A DNA stretch of 8,399 bases from JBEKYD01 sp049509915 (GCA_049509915.1 JBEKZL010000303.1:1-8399), one strand, 5' to 3'. Positions 1-7,245 are shown, counted from the first letter of the stretch. The notes: generated by a model not told the origin, from the letters alone. Translations and numbers: made by a program.

Positions 1-4
1 ACAT
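1..4 (-). CDS. possible start of a leftward gene, cut by the window edge
   Basis: On the minus strand an ATG at positions 4-2 is preceded by GGAGG at 16-12 with a 7-nt spacer, a textbook Shine-Dalgarno arrangement and among the best in the window. Only the start codon and one more base are visible, so nothing can be said about the product. If real, the gene reads leftwards out of the window and positions 5-386 are its upstream region, behind the receiver gene on the same strand. The motif could be chance in a purine-rich stretch. Confidence 0.35.
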
Positions 5-386
5 TAGTGAACCTCCGACTACACTGTACGATGGGGGTGGGGGATGGAGGGGGTGGCGAGGGCTGTAAGTGGTTGAAGGGATTGGGCGGGAATTATTTGC
101 GGGGGCTGTGACTGGGGAATTCGAAACTTCCGCAAAGAGCGCCATCGTGATTGCAGATGCACGCTTTCGCGGCGGCCCCGAGCGGCGGTGAAAAAACAAA
201 TTCGGGCCGTCGCCGCTGGATCATTAAATCGACCCCTTGCCGCCAACGACGCGCGACCAGGGGGTCGCGCTCGGGTCCATTTTCATGAGCTTGACGAGAG
301 CCGAAGGCCCTGATTCGACAGACCACGAAAACGATGGTCTGCCCAGGTCTGCCCCCACAGTGAGAGCGGCGCGGACACCGGAAATC
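5..386. other. long intergenic region without a convincing gene
   Basis: No open frame here looks like protein: the short frames on both strands lack family motifs and good ribosome binding sites. What can be seen is a G-run at 33-62, an imperfect 10-bp hairpin at 181-217 (arms 181-190 and 208-217, two G-T wobbles on the plus strand) around an A-rich loop, a perfect 8-bp hairpin at 251-270 (GCGCGACC, loop AGGG, GGTCGCGC), a 7-bp inverted repeat at 319-341 and a short tandem GGTCTGCCC at 336-354. None of the hairpins is followed by a T-tract, so I do not call a terminator, although one may act after the receiver gene that ends at 387. Confidence 0.5.
33..62 (+). other. putative G-quadruplex motif
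   Basis: The plus strand carries four G-runs, G5 at 33-37, G5 at 39-43, G5 at 49-53 and G3 at 60-62, with loops of 1, 5 and 6 nt. This satisfies the usual G3+N1-7 rule. It sits about 30-60 nt upstream of the suspected leftward start codon at 4-2, on the template strand for that gene. Formation in the cell is inference. Confidence 0.4.
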
Positions 387-872
387 CTAGGTTGGCGCGT
401 CAGACCCCAAGCCGACGTAGACAACAGCCTCGTCGCGGAAAAACGCCCGGTCCCGCGCCGCCTGGTCGGCCGTGCGGATCATTCCGAGCGCCGTGGTGAA
501 GTCAATCGGTTTCCATAGGACGCCGCACGCGCCGCGCCGGTAAACGTCGGACAGGAATTGCGAGTCGACCGGCTCGGCAGCGACCAGAACGGGAGTGAGT
601 GGGTGCACCTCCGCTACCATCGCCAGCGCGTCCCGCCAGGTGCCGTCCGGAAATGTGACGTCGGAAACGAACGCCGTCGCGCCGGTAACGGTCAACAGAA
701 AATCCGCCTCCTCCAGAGTCTCCGCCCGGTGCATTCGAATCCCGGAATACTGCAGTACGGTAGCCAGAAAGGAGTAGTCCGAACGGAAGCATGTCAGGAA
801 CACGCATTCGATTCGTTCCGGCCGCTGGGATTCGGTTCCCCGTTCGACCGGGTGTTGCCTCGTCGTAACCAA
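387..872 (-). CDS. stand-alone degenerate response-regulator receiver protein
   Basis: This 161-residue protein has one receiver-like (CheY) domain and no output domain. The probable phosphoacceptor is D71 (motif FVSDVTFPDG), and the conserved lysine is K121 in GVLWKP. The acidic pair normally found after the first strand is missing (VFLTCFRSDY instead of a V-D-D type motif), the Thr/Ser switch position is Ala (VLVAAE, 96-100), and the aromatic switch position before the KP is Val. It therefore keeps the Asp and Lys but has lost the Mg-binding pair and both switch residues, so phosphorylation-driven switching is doubtful. The TTG start at 872 is chosen because GGGAGGG lies about 9 nt upstream on the minus strand. 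The gene is divergent from peptide deformylase. A phosphorylation-independent signalling or binding role is inference. Confidence 0.75.
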   Translation of the reverse strand: MVTTRQHPVERGTESQRPERIECVFLTCFRSDYSFLATVLQYSGIRMHRAETLEEADFLLTVTGATAFVSDVTFPDGTWRDALAMVAEVHPLTPVLVAAEPVDSQFLSDVYRRGACGVLWKPIDFTTALGMIRTADQAARDRAFFRDEAVVYVGLGSDAPT

Positions 873-1057
873 ATGGCGTCACCCTCCCAGAGAGTCGAGA
901 ATAGCGCTTCGCCGCTCCGAGTTCCATCCTCCACATGCAGTAGGAAAACCGCAGCCGGAGATGAGGCGCCGGTGGCTTCAACCCATCAAAGCCAGCCGGT
1001 CTTGTTGTCAACGGCGCCGGCAAGATGGAAAGATATTGCCAAGGAACGCTCTCATCC

Positions 1058-1690
1058 ATGCCATTCGGGACACTCAAAATCGTCCAGGCCGGTGACCCGG
1101 TTTTGCGCCTGCGAGCGCGGCTCGTGACACGGGAGGAGATCCGCAGCCGGGAAATGCAGCAGCTCATCGAATGGATGCGCGAGACCATGCGCGACGCGCC
1201 GGGCGTCGGCCTTGCGGCTCCCCAGGTGGGGCTGTCCGTCCAACTTGCCGTCATCGAGGACCGGCCGGAGCTATTTGCGTCGCTGCCGCCGGAGCGGGTG
1301 GCCGAGCGCCAGCGCCGGACCGTACCTTTCCAGGTCCTGTTCAATCCGTGCATCGACAGCGCTGCCGGGCAGGCGGAATTCTTCGAAGGCTGCCTCAGCC
1401 TGGCCGGATTCAGCGCCATGGTTCCCCGGCCGCTCAAGGTCGGCGTGAGCTGTCTCGACCATCGCGGCGAGCCGCTGACGTTCCAGGCGGAGGGGTGGCA
1501 CGCGAGGATCGTCCAGCATGAGATGGACCATCTTAACGGCACGCTCTATGTGGACCGGATGCGGCCCGGTTCGCTTACCACCATGGAGAATCTGAACCGC
1601 TACTGGAACGACGTGCCCGTCGGCGAAGTGTTGGCGCGGCTCCCGAATCGCGACGGCGTCGATGAGCCGAAGGAAACAGGGAGCGGATGA
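1058..1690 (+). CDS. def: peptide deformylase
   Basis: Peptide deformylase removes the N-formyl group from the initiator methionine of new proteins in the cytoplasm, using a metal ion. All three family motifs are present; counting from the ATG at 1058 they are GVGLAAPQVG (about 49-58), EGCLS (110-114, metal ligand Cys) and QHEMDHLNG (153-161, two His ligands and the catalytic Glu). An upstream in-frame ATG at 1025 would add 11 residues, but it has no ribosome binding site. The ATG at 1058 has AAGGA at 1041-1045 and gives the usual short N-terminus before GDPVLR. Motif 2 is followed by LAG rather than the usual VPG, so this may be a divergent paralog rather than the only housekeeping copy. An insert of about 20 residues precedes the second motif, as in longer family members. 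The PhyH-family gene follows 7 nt downstream. Confidence 0.93.
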   Translation: MPFGTLKIVQAGDPVLRLRARLVTREEIRSREMQQLIEWMRETMRDAPGVGLAAPQVGLSVQLAVIEDRPELFASLPPERVAERQRRTVPFQVLFNPCIDSAAGQAEFFEGCLSLAGFSAMVPRPLKVGVSCLDHRGEPLTFQAEGWHARIVQHEMDHLNGTLYVDRMRPGSLTTMENLNRYWNDVPVGEVLARLPNRDGVDEPKETGSG

Positions 1691-1697
1691 CACGCCG

Positions 1698-2435
1698 ATG
1701 ATCGTCCGGCAGAAAATCGCCGAACTTCAGCACAGGGGCTTCTGCGTGCTGCGAGCGCATTTTCCGACACCGCTAATTGATGCGTGCCGAAACGCCTTTT
1801 GGCCCAAACTCCTGGAGTATCTGGATAGCCACGGTGAGAGCCCTAACCGCGGGCCGAATCGCCACTTTCTGCCGATGCCATCCGATCCGCCCTGCTTTGC
1901 TCCGGAGTTCTTCTTCGACGCCGGCGTGCTCAGCGTTGTGCGCGGCGCAATGGACGACCGAGTAGTGGCCGACCAATGGGGTTGCGATTTGCCGCTCCGG
2001 GGCTCGGATTACCAGCAATTTCATGCCGATTATCAGCGTCCCCTGTTTGCCGAATCGCCCGATCTGCCATTGCCCCCCTACATGTTGACCGCCAGTTTCG
2101 GCCTGGTCCGGATAACGGCCGAAAACGGCCCTATCGACATCGCACCTGGGACGCACCGAATGCCGAGGAACGAAGCACTCCGATCCGTTGAATCGGGTGA
2201 AACGGAAATCGAGGCTGTCGCATTGGAGGTGGGAGACGTTCTGATTCGTCATCCCTGGGCCTTGCACAGAGGCACGCCAAACACGACGGCCATTCCGCGT
2301 CCCCTTGTCACCATCCGGTATGTGCGCCGTTGGTATGCCGACAACAGCCGCGAGGTAAACCCCATTCCGCACGCCCTATGGGAATCGCTGGCGCCCGAGG
2401 AACAGAGCACACTGCGTTTTCCCGTTGGAGACTGA
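1698..2435 (+). CDS. phytanoyl-CoA dioxygenase (PhyH) family oxygenase
   Basis: This is a Fe(II)/2-oxoglutarate-dependent oxygenase of the PhyH family, 245 residues from the ATG at 1698. The iron-binding facial triad is visible: the H-x-D pair in FHADYQRP (H109, D111) and the distal His in ALHRGTPN (H190), with the family motif NGPIDIAPGTHR between them and arginines near the end (IPRPLVTIRYVRR) that could bind 2-oxoglutarate. An in-frame ATG at 1662 would overlap the deformylase gene by 29 nt but has no ribosome binding site. The start at 1698 has GGGAG about 14 nt upstream and begins with the typical helix leading into GFCVLR. The two genes look like one transcript. The substrate cannot be told from sequence; relatives act on small metabolites, lipids and halogenated or N-containing compounds. 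It converges on yjbQ with a 14-nt gap. Confidence 0.85.
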   Translation: MIVRQKIAELQHRGFCVLRAHFPTPLIDACRNAFWPKLLEYLDSHGESPNRGPNRHFLPMPSDPPCFAPEFFFDAGVLSVVRGAMDDRVVADQWGCDLPLRGSDYQQFHADYQRPLFAESPDLPLPPYMLTASFGLVRITAENGPIDIAPGTHRMPRNEALRSVESGETEIEAVALEVGDVLIRHPWALHRGTPNTTAIPRPLVTIRYVRRWYADNSREVNPIPHALWESLAPEEQSTLRFPVGD

Positions 2436-2449
2436 CCCAGGCCGAGGGC

Positions 2450-2880
2450 CTATTCCTGGTCGCCGATGAAATGCAGGACCACACTCCTCGGATGCGGCGA
2501 TGTGCGGTGCTCGAACAGGTAAATGCCTTGCCAGGTGCCCAGCGACATGCGCCCGTGCTGGACGGGAATGGAAACCTGGGTCAGCGTCAAGGCCGCGCGA
2601 ATATGGGAGGGCATATCGTCGGCGCCTTCGATGGTATGGCGGTACAGGCGCGGGTCCTCGGCCACCAGGCGATTGAAGAACGCGTTCAGATCGGCGATTA
2701 CGTCGGGGTCGGCGTTCTCCTGGATGGTGAGGGAAGCCGAAGTGTGCTGCACGAACACCGTGAGCAGACCCTGGCCGGCGCCGTGGCCATCCAGCCAGTC
2801 GGCAACCCTCCCGCCGATTTCGTACAGACCCTTGCCGCGAGTCGCGACCTCGAGGCGTCCCTGGAATTGTTGCAAGCGGG

Positions 2881-2884
<4 letters not shown>
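2450..2884 (-). CDS. yjbQ: YjbQ/UPF0047 family protein
   Basis: This is a 144-residue member of the YjbQ (UPF0047, secondary thiamine-phosphate synthase) family, a small cytoplasmic trimeric fold with weak thiamine-phosphate synthase activity reported for some members. Family motifs are HTSASLTIQEN (47-57) followed by DP, EGADDMPSHI (86-95) and GTWQGIYLFEHR (116-127), with conserved His residues at 47, 83 and 94. The GTG at 2884 overlaps the glmS stop by 4 nt, a sign of translational coupling. The TTG three codons in (2875) has GGTGGAG at a better distance of about 8 nt and may be the true start. The true cellular role of the family is uncertain. Confidence 0.88.
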
Positions 2885-4734
<1,850 letters not shown>

Positions 4735-4740
4735 AGCTAC

Positions 4741-4770
4741 ATTATAGGGACCGGGCGTTTGTTTTGTCGT
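4741..4770 (-). promoter_or_regulatory. glmS promoter, predicted to give a leaderless mRNA
   Basis: On the minus strand there is a perfect -10 box TATAAT (4746-4741), an 18-nt spacer and a partial -35 box ACGACA (4770-4765, four of six matches to TTGACA). Only GTAGCT separates the -10 box from the glmS ATG, so a start site 7 nt downstream falls on the A of the ATG at 4734. No ribosome binding site is present, which fits. The element lies in the 53-nt gap after purS, so glmS can be transcribed independently of purS. Confidence 0.65.
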
Positions 4771-4787
4771 ACTGGGCGGTACCGGCG

Positions 4788-5033
4788 TCAGTCCAGGATT
4801 TCGACCCGGTACTCTTCGATCACCGGATTGGCCAGCACTTCGTGGGCGATGGCATTCAGTTCCCTTGCCGCCTGCTCCCGGCTGGTGCCCTCGCTCAGAA
4901 CGATGTCGAAGACTTTGCCCTGCCGCACGTCGGCGATGGAACGATAACCCAGCCCCTCCAGGGCGGACCGCACCGTCTGCCCTTGCGGATCGAGTACCGT
5001 CGATTTGTAGGAAACCAACACGCGCGCTTTCAT
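4788..5033 (-). CDS. purS: phosphoribosylformylglycinamidine synthase subunit PurS
   Basis: PurS is the small structural subunit of the three-part FGAM synthase (PurS, PurQ, PurL), which carries out the fourth step of purine synthesis; it bridges the glutaminase and synthase subunits. The 81 residues match the family length, and the motifs LDPQGQTV (14-21), the following ALEGLGY, VRQGKVFDI (36-44) and LANPVIEEY (67-75) are diagnostic. The ATG at 5033 is preceded by GGGG at 6 nt. PurQ and PurL usually adjoin PurS, but here the next genes are glmS and a toxin-antitoxin pair, so the partners must be elsewhere or beyond the window. Both PurS/Q/L and GlmS use glutamine amide nitrogen, the only evident functional link with the neighbour. 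Confidence 0.94.
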   Translation of the reverse strand: MKARVLVSYKSTVLDPQGQTVRSALEGLGYRSIADVRQGKVFDIVLSEGTSREQAARELNAIAHEVLANPVIEEYRVEILD

Positions 5034-5044
5034 GGAGTACCCCG

Positions 5045-5053
5045 ATTATCGCA
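5045..5053 (-). promoter_or_regulatory. candidate extended -10 promoter of purS
   Basis: The minus strand reads TGCGATAAT, an extended -10 element (TGn plus five of six matches to TATAAT), ending 11 nt before the purS ATG. No clear -35 box is found at 16-18 nt, which extended -10 promoters often lack. A start about 7 nt downstream gives a leader of roughly 5 nt that would exclude the GGGG preceding the ATG. The call rests on one motif. Confidence 0.4.
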
Positions 5054-5069
5054 TGGCGCGCGGCGGAGC

Positions 5070-5165
5070 TTTCAGCGGTCAGCGATCAGCCGTCAGCTAA
5101 ACCGAGTTCTTGCAAAGGGAGCATGTTTTGGCTGACCGCTGAAAGCTGACCGCTGAGAGCTCATC
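5070..5165. repeat. inverted array of GCTGANN heptanucleotide repeats
   Basis: The left half holds four contiguous 7-nt units ending in TCAGC: TTTCAGC, GGTCAGC, GATCAGC and CGTCAGC (5070-5097). The right half holds the opposite orientation: GCTGACC, GCTGAAA, GCTGACC, GCTGAGA and a decayed GCTCATC (5131-5165). The halves are separated by a 33-nt core. Positions 5067-5083 and 5131-5147 form a perfect 17-bp inverted repeat that could fold into a long hairpin. The last unit contains the stop codon of the PIN toxin gene. The pattern resembles short tandemly repeated heptamers (STRR) known from cyanobacterial genomes. The hairpin might also act as a transcription end between vapC and purS, but there is no T-tract. 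Confidence 0.8.
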
Positions 5166-5601
5166 CCTGCTTCAAGACCAATACGCGGCTGCTGAACTTA
5201 CCGGATGCCAGTTTCCCAATGGCGGCATCGAAGGTCACCAGCATCCCATCGCGTTCGGCGGCGTGCGCCAACAGCAAAGCATCGGTCCATTGCTGGTGCC
5301 CCTTCAGTTCCCCGGCCAGCGGCTTGAGGAAAGCGGGGATGTCGCGCTCGAGCGGCCAGAACTCGTGCCCTGGGTGGGTAGTAGCCTCGGCAAGCAGTTC
5401 GAGTGCCGTGCGGGCGCTCACCGCGCCGTGGGTGACCGCCGGATTGGTCAGCAGCCGCAGCACACCAAGCTGCGTCACCGGATCGGTGGCCCACCCCCGA
5501 TGTCCGGACTTGGCGAACCAGGCCTGCGCCGCCGCGTGCCCGGTATGCCTCGGCCAAACCAGCGCCAAGAGAATATTGACGTCCGCCAAGTGGCGGGTCA
5601 T
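5161..5601 (-). CDS. vapC: PIN-domain toxin, VapC family
   Basis: This is a 146-residue PIN-domain protein, the ribonuclease toxin of a type II toxin-antitoxin pair. The first catalytic Asp is D7 in LADVNILLAL, followed by TQLGVLRLLTNPAV (43-56), TDALLLAHA with D107, and TFDAAI with D125. The position that often carries the second acidic residue is Gln44; Gln is, as I recall, common in this PIN subfamily, so it need not mean loss of activity. Length and the C-terminal strand are complete. The ATG at 5601 overlaps the antitoxin stop by 4 nt (ATGA), so translation is coupled. The stop codon lies inside the heptamer repeat array. Targets of such toxins are usually tRNA or rRNA; the target here is unknown. 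Confidence 0.88.
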   Translation of the reverse strand: MTRHLADVNILLALVWPRHTGHAAAQAWFAKSGHRGWATDPVTQLGVLRLLTNPAVTHGAVSARTALELLAEATTHPGHEFWPLERDIPAFLKPLAGELKGHQQWTDALLLAHAAERDGMLVTFDAAIGKLASGKFSSRVLVLKQG

Positions 5602-5831
5602 TCTTCGTCCAGCAACTCGCGCACCCGTTCGGCGGTGATCGCCGGAATGTCGCCCAAAGCGTCCAGGACCGGCAACCCATTCACCTTGCGGACACCGAGT
5701 TGGTACCGGCTGCCCCGGCGAATCAGCTCCGATGCCGCCTTCCCCAACGAGATCCGGCGCCGCACCGAGAATTCCCGCACCGCGCCCAACGCGTCGTCTT
5801 CCAACGCCAGTGTCGTCCTCATGCCTTCCAT
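5598..5831 (-). CDS. vapB: ribbon-helix-helix antitoxin of the VapBC pair
   Basis: This 77-residue protein begins with a ribbon-helix-helix DNA-binding segment: the strand MRTTLAL, then two helices with SLGKAASELIRRG, typical of VapB/CopG-like antitoxins. The C-terminal part (NGLPVLDALGDIPAITAERVRELLDEE region) is the likely toxin-binding tail. The antitoxin should neutralise the PIN toxin and repress its own promoter. The ATG at 5831 is chosen because GGAGG lies 10 nt upstream; an ATG three codons in (5822) is the alternative. The frame stays open upstream to 6323, but that extension is antisense-like sequence overlapping the anti-sigma gene and is not part of the protein. Direct repeats upstream look like its operator. 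Confidence 0.87.
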   Translation of the reverse strand: MEGMRTTLALEDDALGAVREFSVRRRISLGKAASELIRRGSRYQLGVRKVNGLPVLDALGDIPAITAERVRELLDEE

Positions 5832-5846
5832 GATGGCAGAACCTCC

Positions 5847-5895
5847 AAATGATGTCAATCCTGATAAATGATGTCGCCCGGTGCCATTTGATGTT
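5847..5895 (-). promoter_or_regulatory. candidate vapBC operator: repeated AAATGATGTC with a TTGACA box
   Basis: The 10-mer AAATGATGTC (plus-strand reading) occurs at 5847-5856 and exactly again at 5866-5875, a 19-bp period; a weaker copy (ATTTGATGTT, seven of ten matches) is at 5886-5895. On the minus strand, copy one overlaps a perfect TTGACA (5858-5853) that could be a -35 box, with CATCAT 17 nt further as a poor -10. Spacing close to two helical turns fits side-by-side binding of ribbon-helix-helix dimers, which commonly autorepress toxin-antitoxin operons. Binding is inference. Confidence 0.5.
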
Positions 5896-5905
5896 CGATC
5901 CGGAT

Positions 5906-6595
5906 TCAGCCGCGGAAGCGCTCCATCCGGCCGATCCCGGCGCCGGCCAATGCCGCCACGGGAATCACCAGCGCGTGCCACAGCAGGTGGGGCGGCTGCA
6001 AATATGGGCAGTGCAATTCCAGCGCGAAGACGCCCGTCAGCGCTCCCACCAAGCCGGCGGCGGCGCCGGCAGCGGCAGTATTCAGCACCAGCCCGCGGCG
6101 CAGCCACAGGGCCGACAGCCCCCCCGCGGGCACGGCCACCGCCAAACCCATCACCAGGCAGGCCAGACCGCGATGGACAAAATCGGTTGCGGAGCGATCC
6201 GGAAAGAGCTCGACGAACGTCGCCATCGACGCCACCGCTGCCCAGCTCGCCAGCCGCGCCGGGCTGGTGAGCCTGCCTCCGGCCGGGATCATTTCGGCAT
6301 ATAACGCCCGGCTTGCCAGCCACAGCAGCACGGCCAGTTCGCTGAAGATCAGCGCCGCCTGGAACCGGCTCAAGGCCCGCAGACCGTTTTGGCCAGCCAG
6401 TATCGATACCAGCAGGGCAATCGCCATCGCGCCCGTCACCAGGATCGCGGATAGACGCGCCGGCGAAATCATGGCGCGCACCGGGCGGACGCCGGGCACG
6501 ATGCCGCGCGCGATCGCTTCGATCAGCCCCGGGGCCGGGCCGGGCTGGGATTCCGCTGCGGCTCTCAGAGTGCGATCGATTTCGGGAGGCGTCAT
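5906..6595 (-). CDS. nrsF: NrsF/DUF1109 family membrane anti-sigma factor
   Basis: This 229-residue inner-membrane protein has a cytoplasmic N-terminus of about 45 residues and six predicted membrane helices (about 46-68, 79-97, 112-131, 143-162, 170-190, 204-222), the DUF1109/NrsF layout. The family signature near the end, ALELHCPYLQPPHLLWHAL (191-209), is clear. The cysteines C146 and C196 are 50 residues apart, the same spacing as the two conserved cysteines I recall from Caulobacter NrsF (131 and 181), which are needed for response to metals. NrsF holds its ECF sigma factor inactive until a signal arrives. The start at 6595 has GGGGAG 7 nt upstream and overlaps the sigma factor stop by 4 nt, so the two are co-expressed. 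The signal in this organism is not known. Confidence 0.85.
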   Translation of the reverse strand: MTPPEIDRTLRAAAESQPGPAPGLIEAIARGIVPGVRPVRAMISPARLSAILVTGAMAIALLVSILAGQNGLRALSRFQAALIFSELAVLLWLASRALYAEMIPAGGRLTSPARLASWAAVASMATFVELFPDRSATDFVHRGLACLVMGLAVAVPAGGLSALWLRRGLVLNTAAAGAAAGLVGALTGVFALELHCPYLQPPHLLWHALVIPVAALAGAGIGRMERFRG

Positions 6596-7137
6596 GCGCC
6601 GTCTCCCCTCAGCACACCGCGCAATTTCCGATATGCGCGATGGGCTTTCTGTTTGACCGACCCCACGCTGGAGGAGGTGGCGCGCGCGACCTCCTCCAGG
6701 CTCATGCCCGACACTTTCAACATGACCAGCACCTCGCGCTGGCTCTCGGGCAGGTCGCCCAGAATGGCCGACAGATCGGCACCGGAAGCGCGACCCGCCG
6801 GCGCTGGCGGGTCGGGCAGGGTTTCCACCTGCACCTCGCGGGCTTCGGCGCGCAGACTACGCCGGTAATGATCGATGCGGATGTGCCGGGCGATGGCGTA
6901 CACCCAGGGAAGCAGCGGCTGTCCCGGCCGAAAAGTGTGGCGCGCCTGGTGGATCCGCATCCAGGTTTCCTGCAGCAGATCGTCGGCGTCGCGGCGGCTG
7001 CGGACTTGGGCAAGAAAAAAGCGGTACAGGGGCGGACTGACCCGCTCGATGAGCGCGCGCGTGCGCTCGCCGTCGCCCTGCTGATATCCGGCCATGAGCG
7101 CTTCGATCGGGTCCTCGGGGAGCACGTCTGGGAGCAT
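6592..7137 (-). CDS. ECF sigma factor, SigF-like, paired with NrsF
   Basis: This is a 181-residue ECF (group IV) sigma-70 factor. Region 2 spans about 10-95, with DADDLLQETWMRIHQAR (50-66) and PWVYAIARHIRIDHYRR. A short linker follows, then region 4 (about 122-175) with LPESQREVLVMLKVSGMSLEEVA and the recognition helix SSVGSVKQKAHRAYRKLR. No extra C-terminal domain is seen. The class found with DUF1109 anti-sigma factors includes Caulobacter SigF. ATG 7137 is the first start after an in-frame TAA; its ribosome binding site is weak (GGAAAA at about 11 nt). A GTAACC-N16-CGAA promoter lies about 80 nt upstream on the same strand, implying autoregulation. Other targets are not in this window. Confidence 0.93.
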   Translation of the reverse strand: MLPDVLPEDPIEALMAGYQQGDGERTRALIERVSPPLYRFFLAQVRSRRDADDLLQETWMRIHQARHTFRPGQPLLPWVYAIARHIRIDHYRRSLRAEAREVQVETLPDPPAPAGRASGADLSAILGDLPESQREVLVMLKVSGMSLEEVARATSSSVGSVKQKAHRAYRKLRGVLRGDGA

Positions 7138-7207
7138 GTTGCCGCGGCTTTTCCATTATGCCTCCCACGGCGCCGCCCGTCATCCTGCCGATGGCCCGTA
7201 TCCTCCA

Positions 7208-7213
7208 TATAAT
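7208..7213 (+). promoter_or_regulatory. possible -10 box (TATAAT) facing the FRG gene
   Basis: A perfect TATAAT lies on the plus strand about 110 nt before the FRG-gene ATG. The region 17 nt upstream (CTGCCG, about 7185-7190) is only a poor -35 match, three of six. Its predicted start near 7220 would overlap the CGAA box of the divergent ECF promoter, so the two promoters could interfere. The surrounding sequence is AT-rich and nearly palindromic (CATATAATTATG), so chance is possible. Confidence 0.3.
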
Positions 7214-7219
7214 TATGAA

Positions 7220-7245
7220 TTCGCCGGGGACGCCCGAAAGGTTAC
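7220..7245 (-). promoter_or_regulatory. autoregulatory ECF promoter, GTAACC-N16-CGAA
   Basis: On the minus strand, GTAACC (7245-7240) is followed after exactly 16 nt by CGAA (7223-7220). This equals the promoter form recalled for Caulobacter SigF. A start site would lie near 7213, leaving an untranslated leader of about 75 nt before the sigma factor ATG at 7137. It is the only pairing of the two boxes at this spacing that I found. Autoregulation by the downstream sigma factor is inference from the match and the location. Confidence 0.75.

Noticed and set aside
237..518. A 93-codon plus-strand frame in the left region.
   Set aside because: No ribosome binding site or motif, and it overlaps the 3' end of the receiver gene.
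1005..1036. TTGTCA before the deformylase gene as a promoter -35.
   Set aside because: No acceptable -10 at 16-18 nt; the AT-rich GATATT lies at 21 nt.
502..1542. A 346-codon minus-strand frame opposite deformylase and overlapping the receiver gene.
   Set aside because: It overlaps two genes with recognised motifs and has an Arg/Ser/Pro-rich composition with no family signature.
2436..2459. Short inverted repeat AGGCC-GAG-GGCCT between the convergent PhyH and yjbQ genes as a bidirectional terminator.
   Set aside because: Only 5 bp of stem, no T-tract on either side, and it overlaps the yjbQ stop codon; too weak to call.
5832..6323. N-terminal extension of the antitoxin frame to 6323.
   Set aside because: It overlaps the well-supported anti-sigma gene in another frame and is Gly/Arg-rich; the antitoxin has its own ribosome binding site at 5831.
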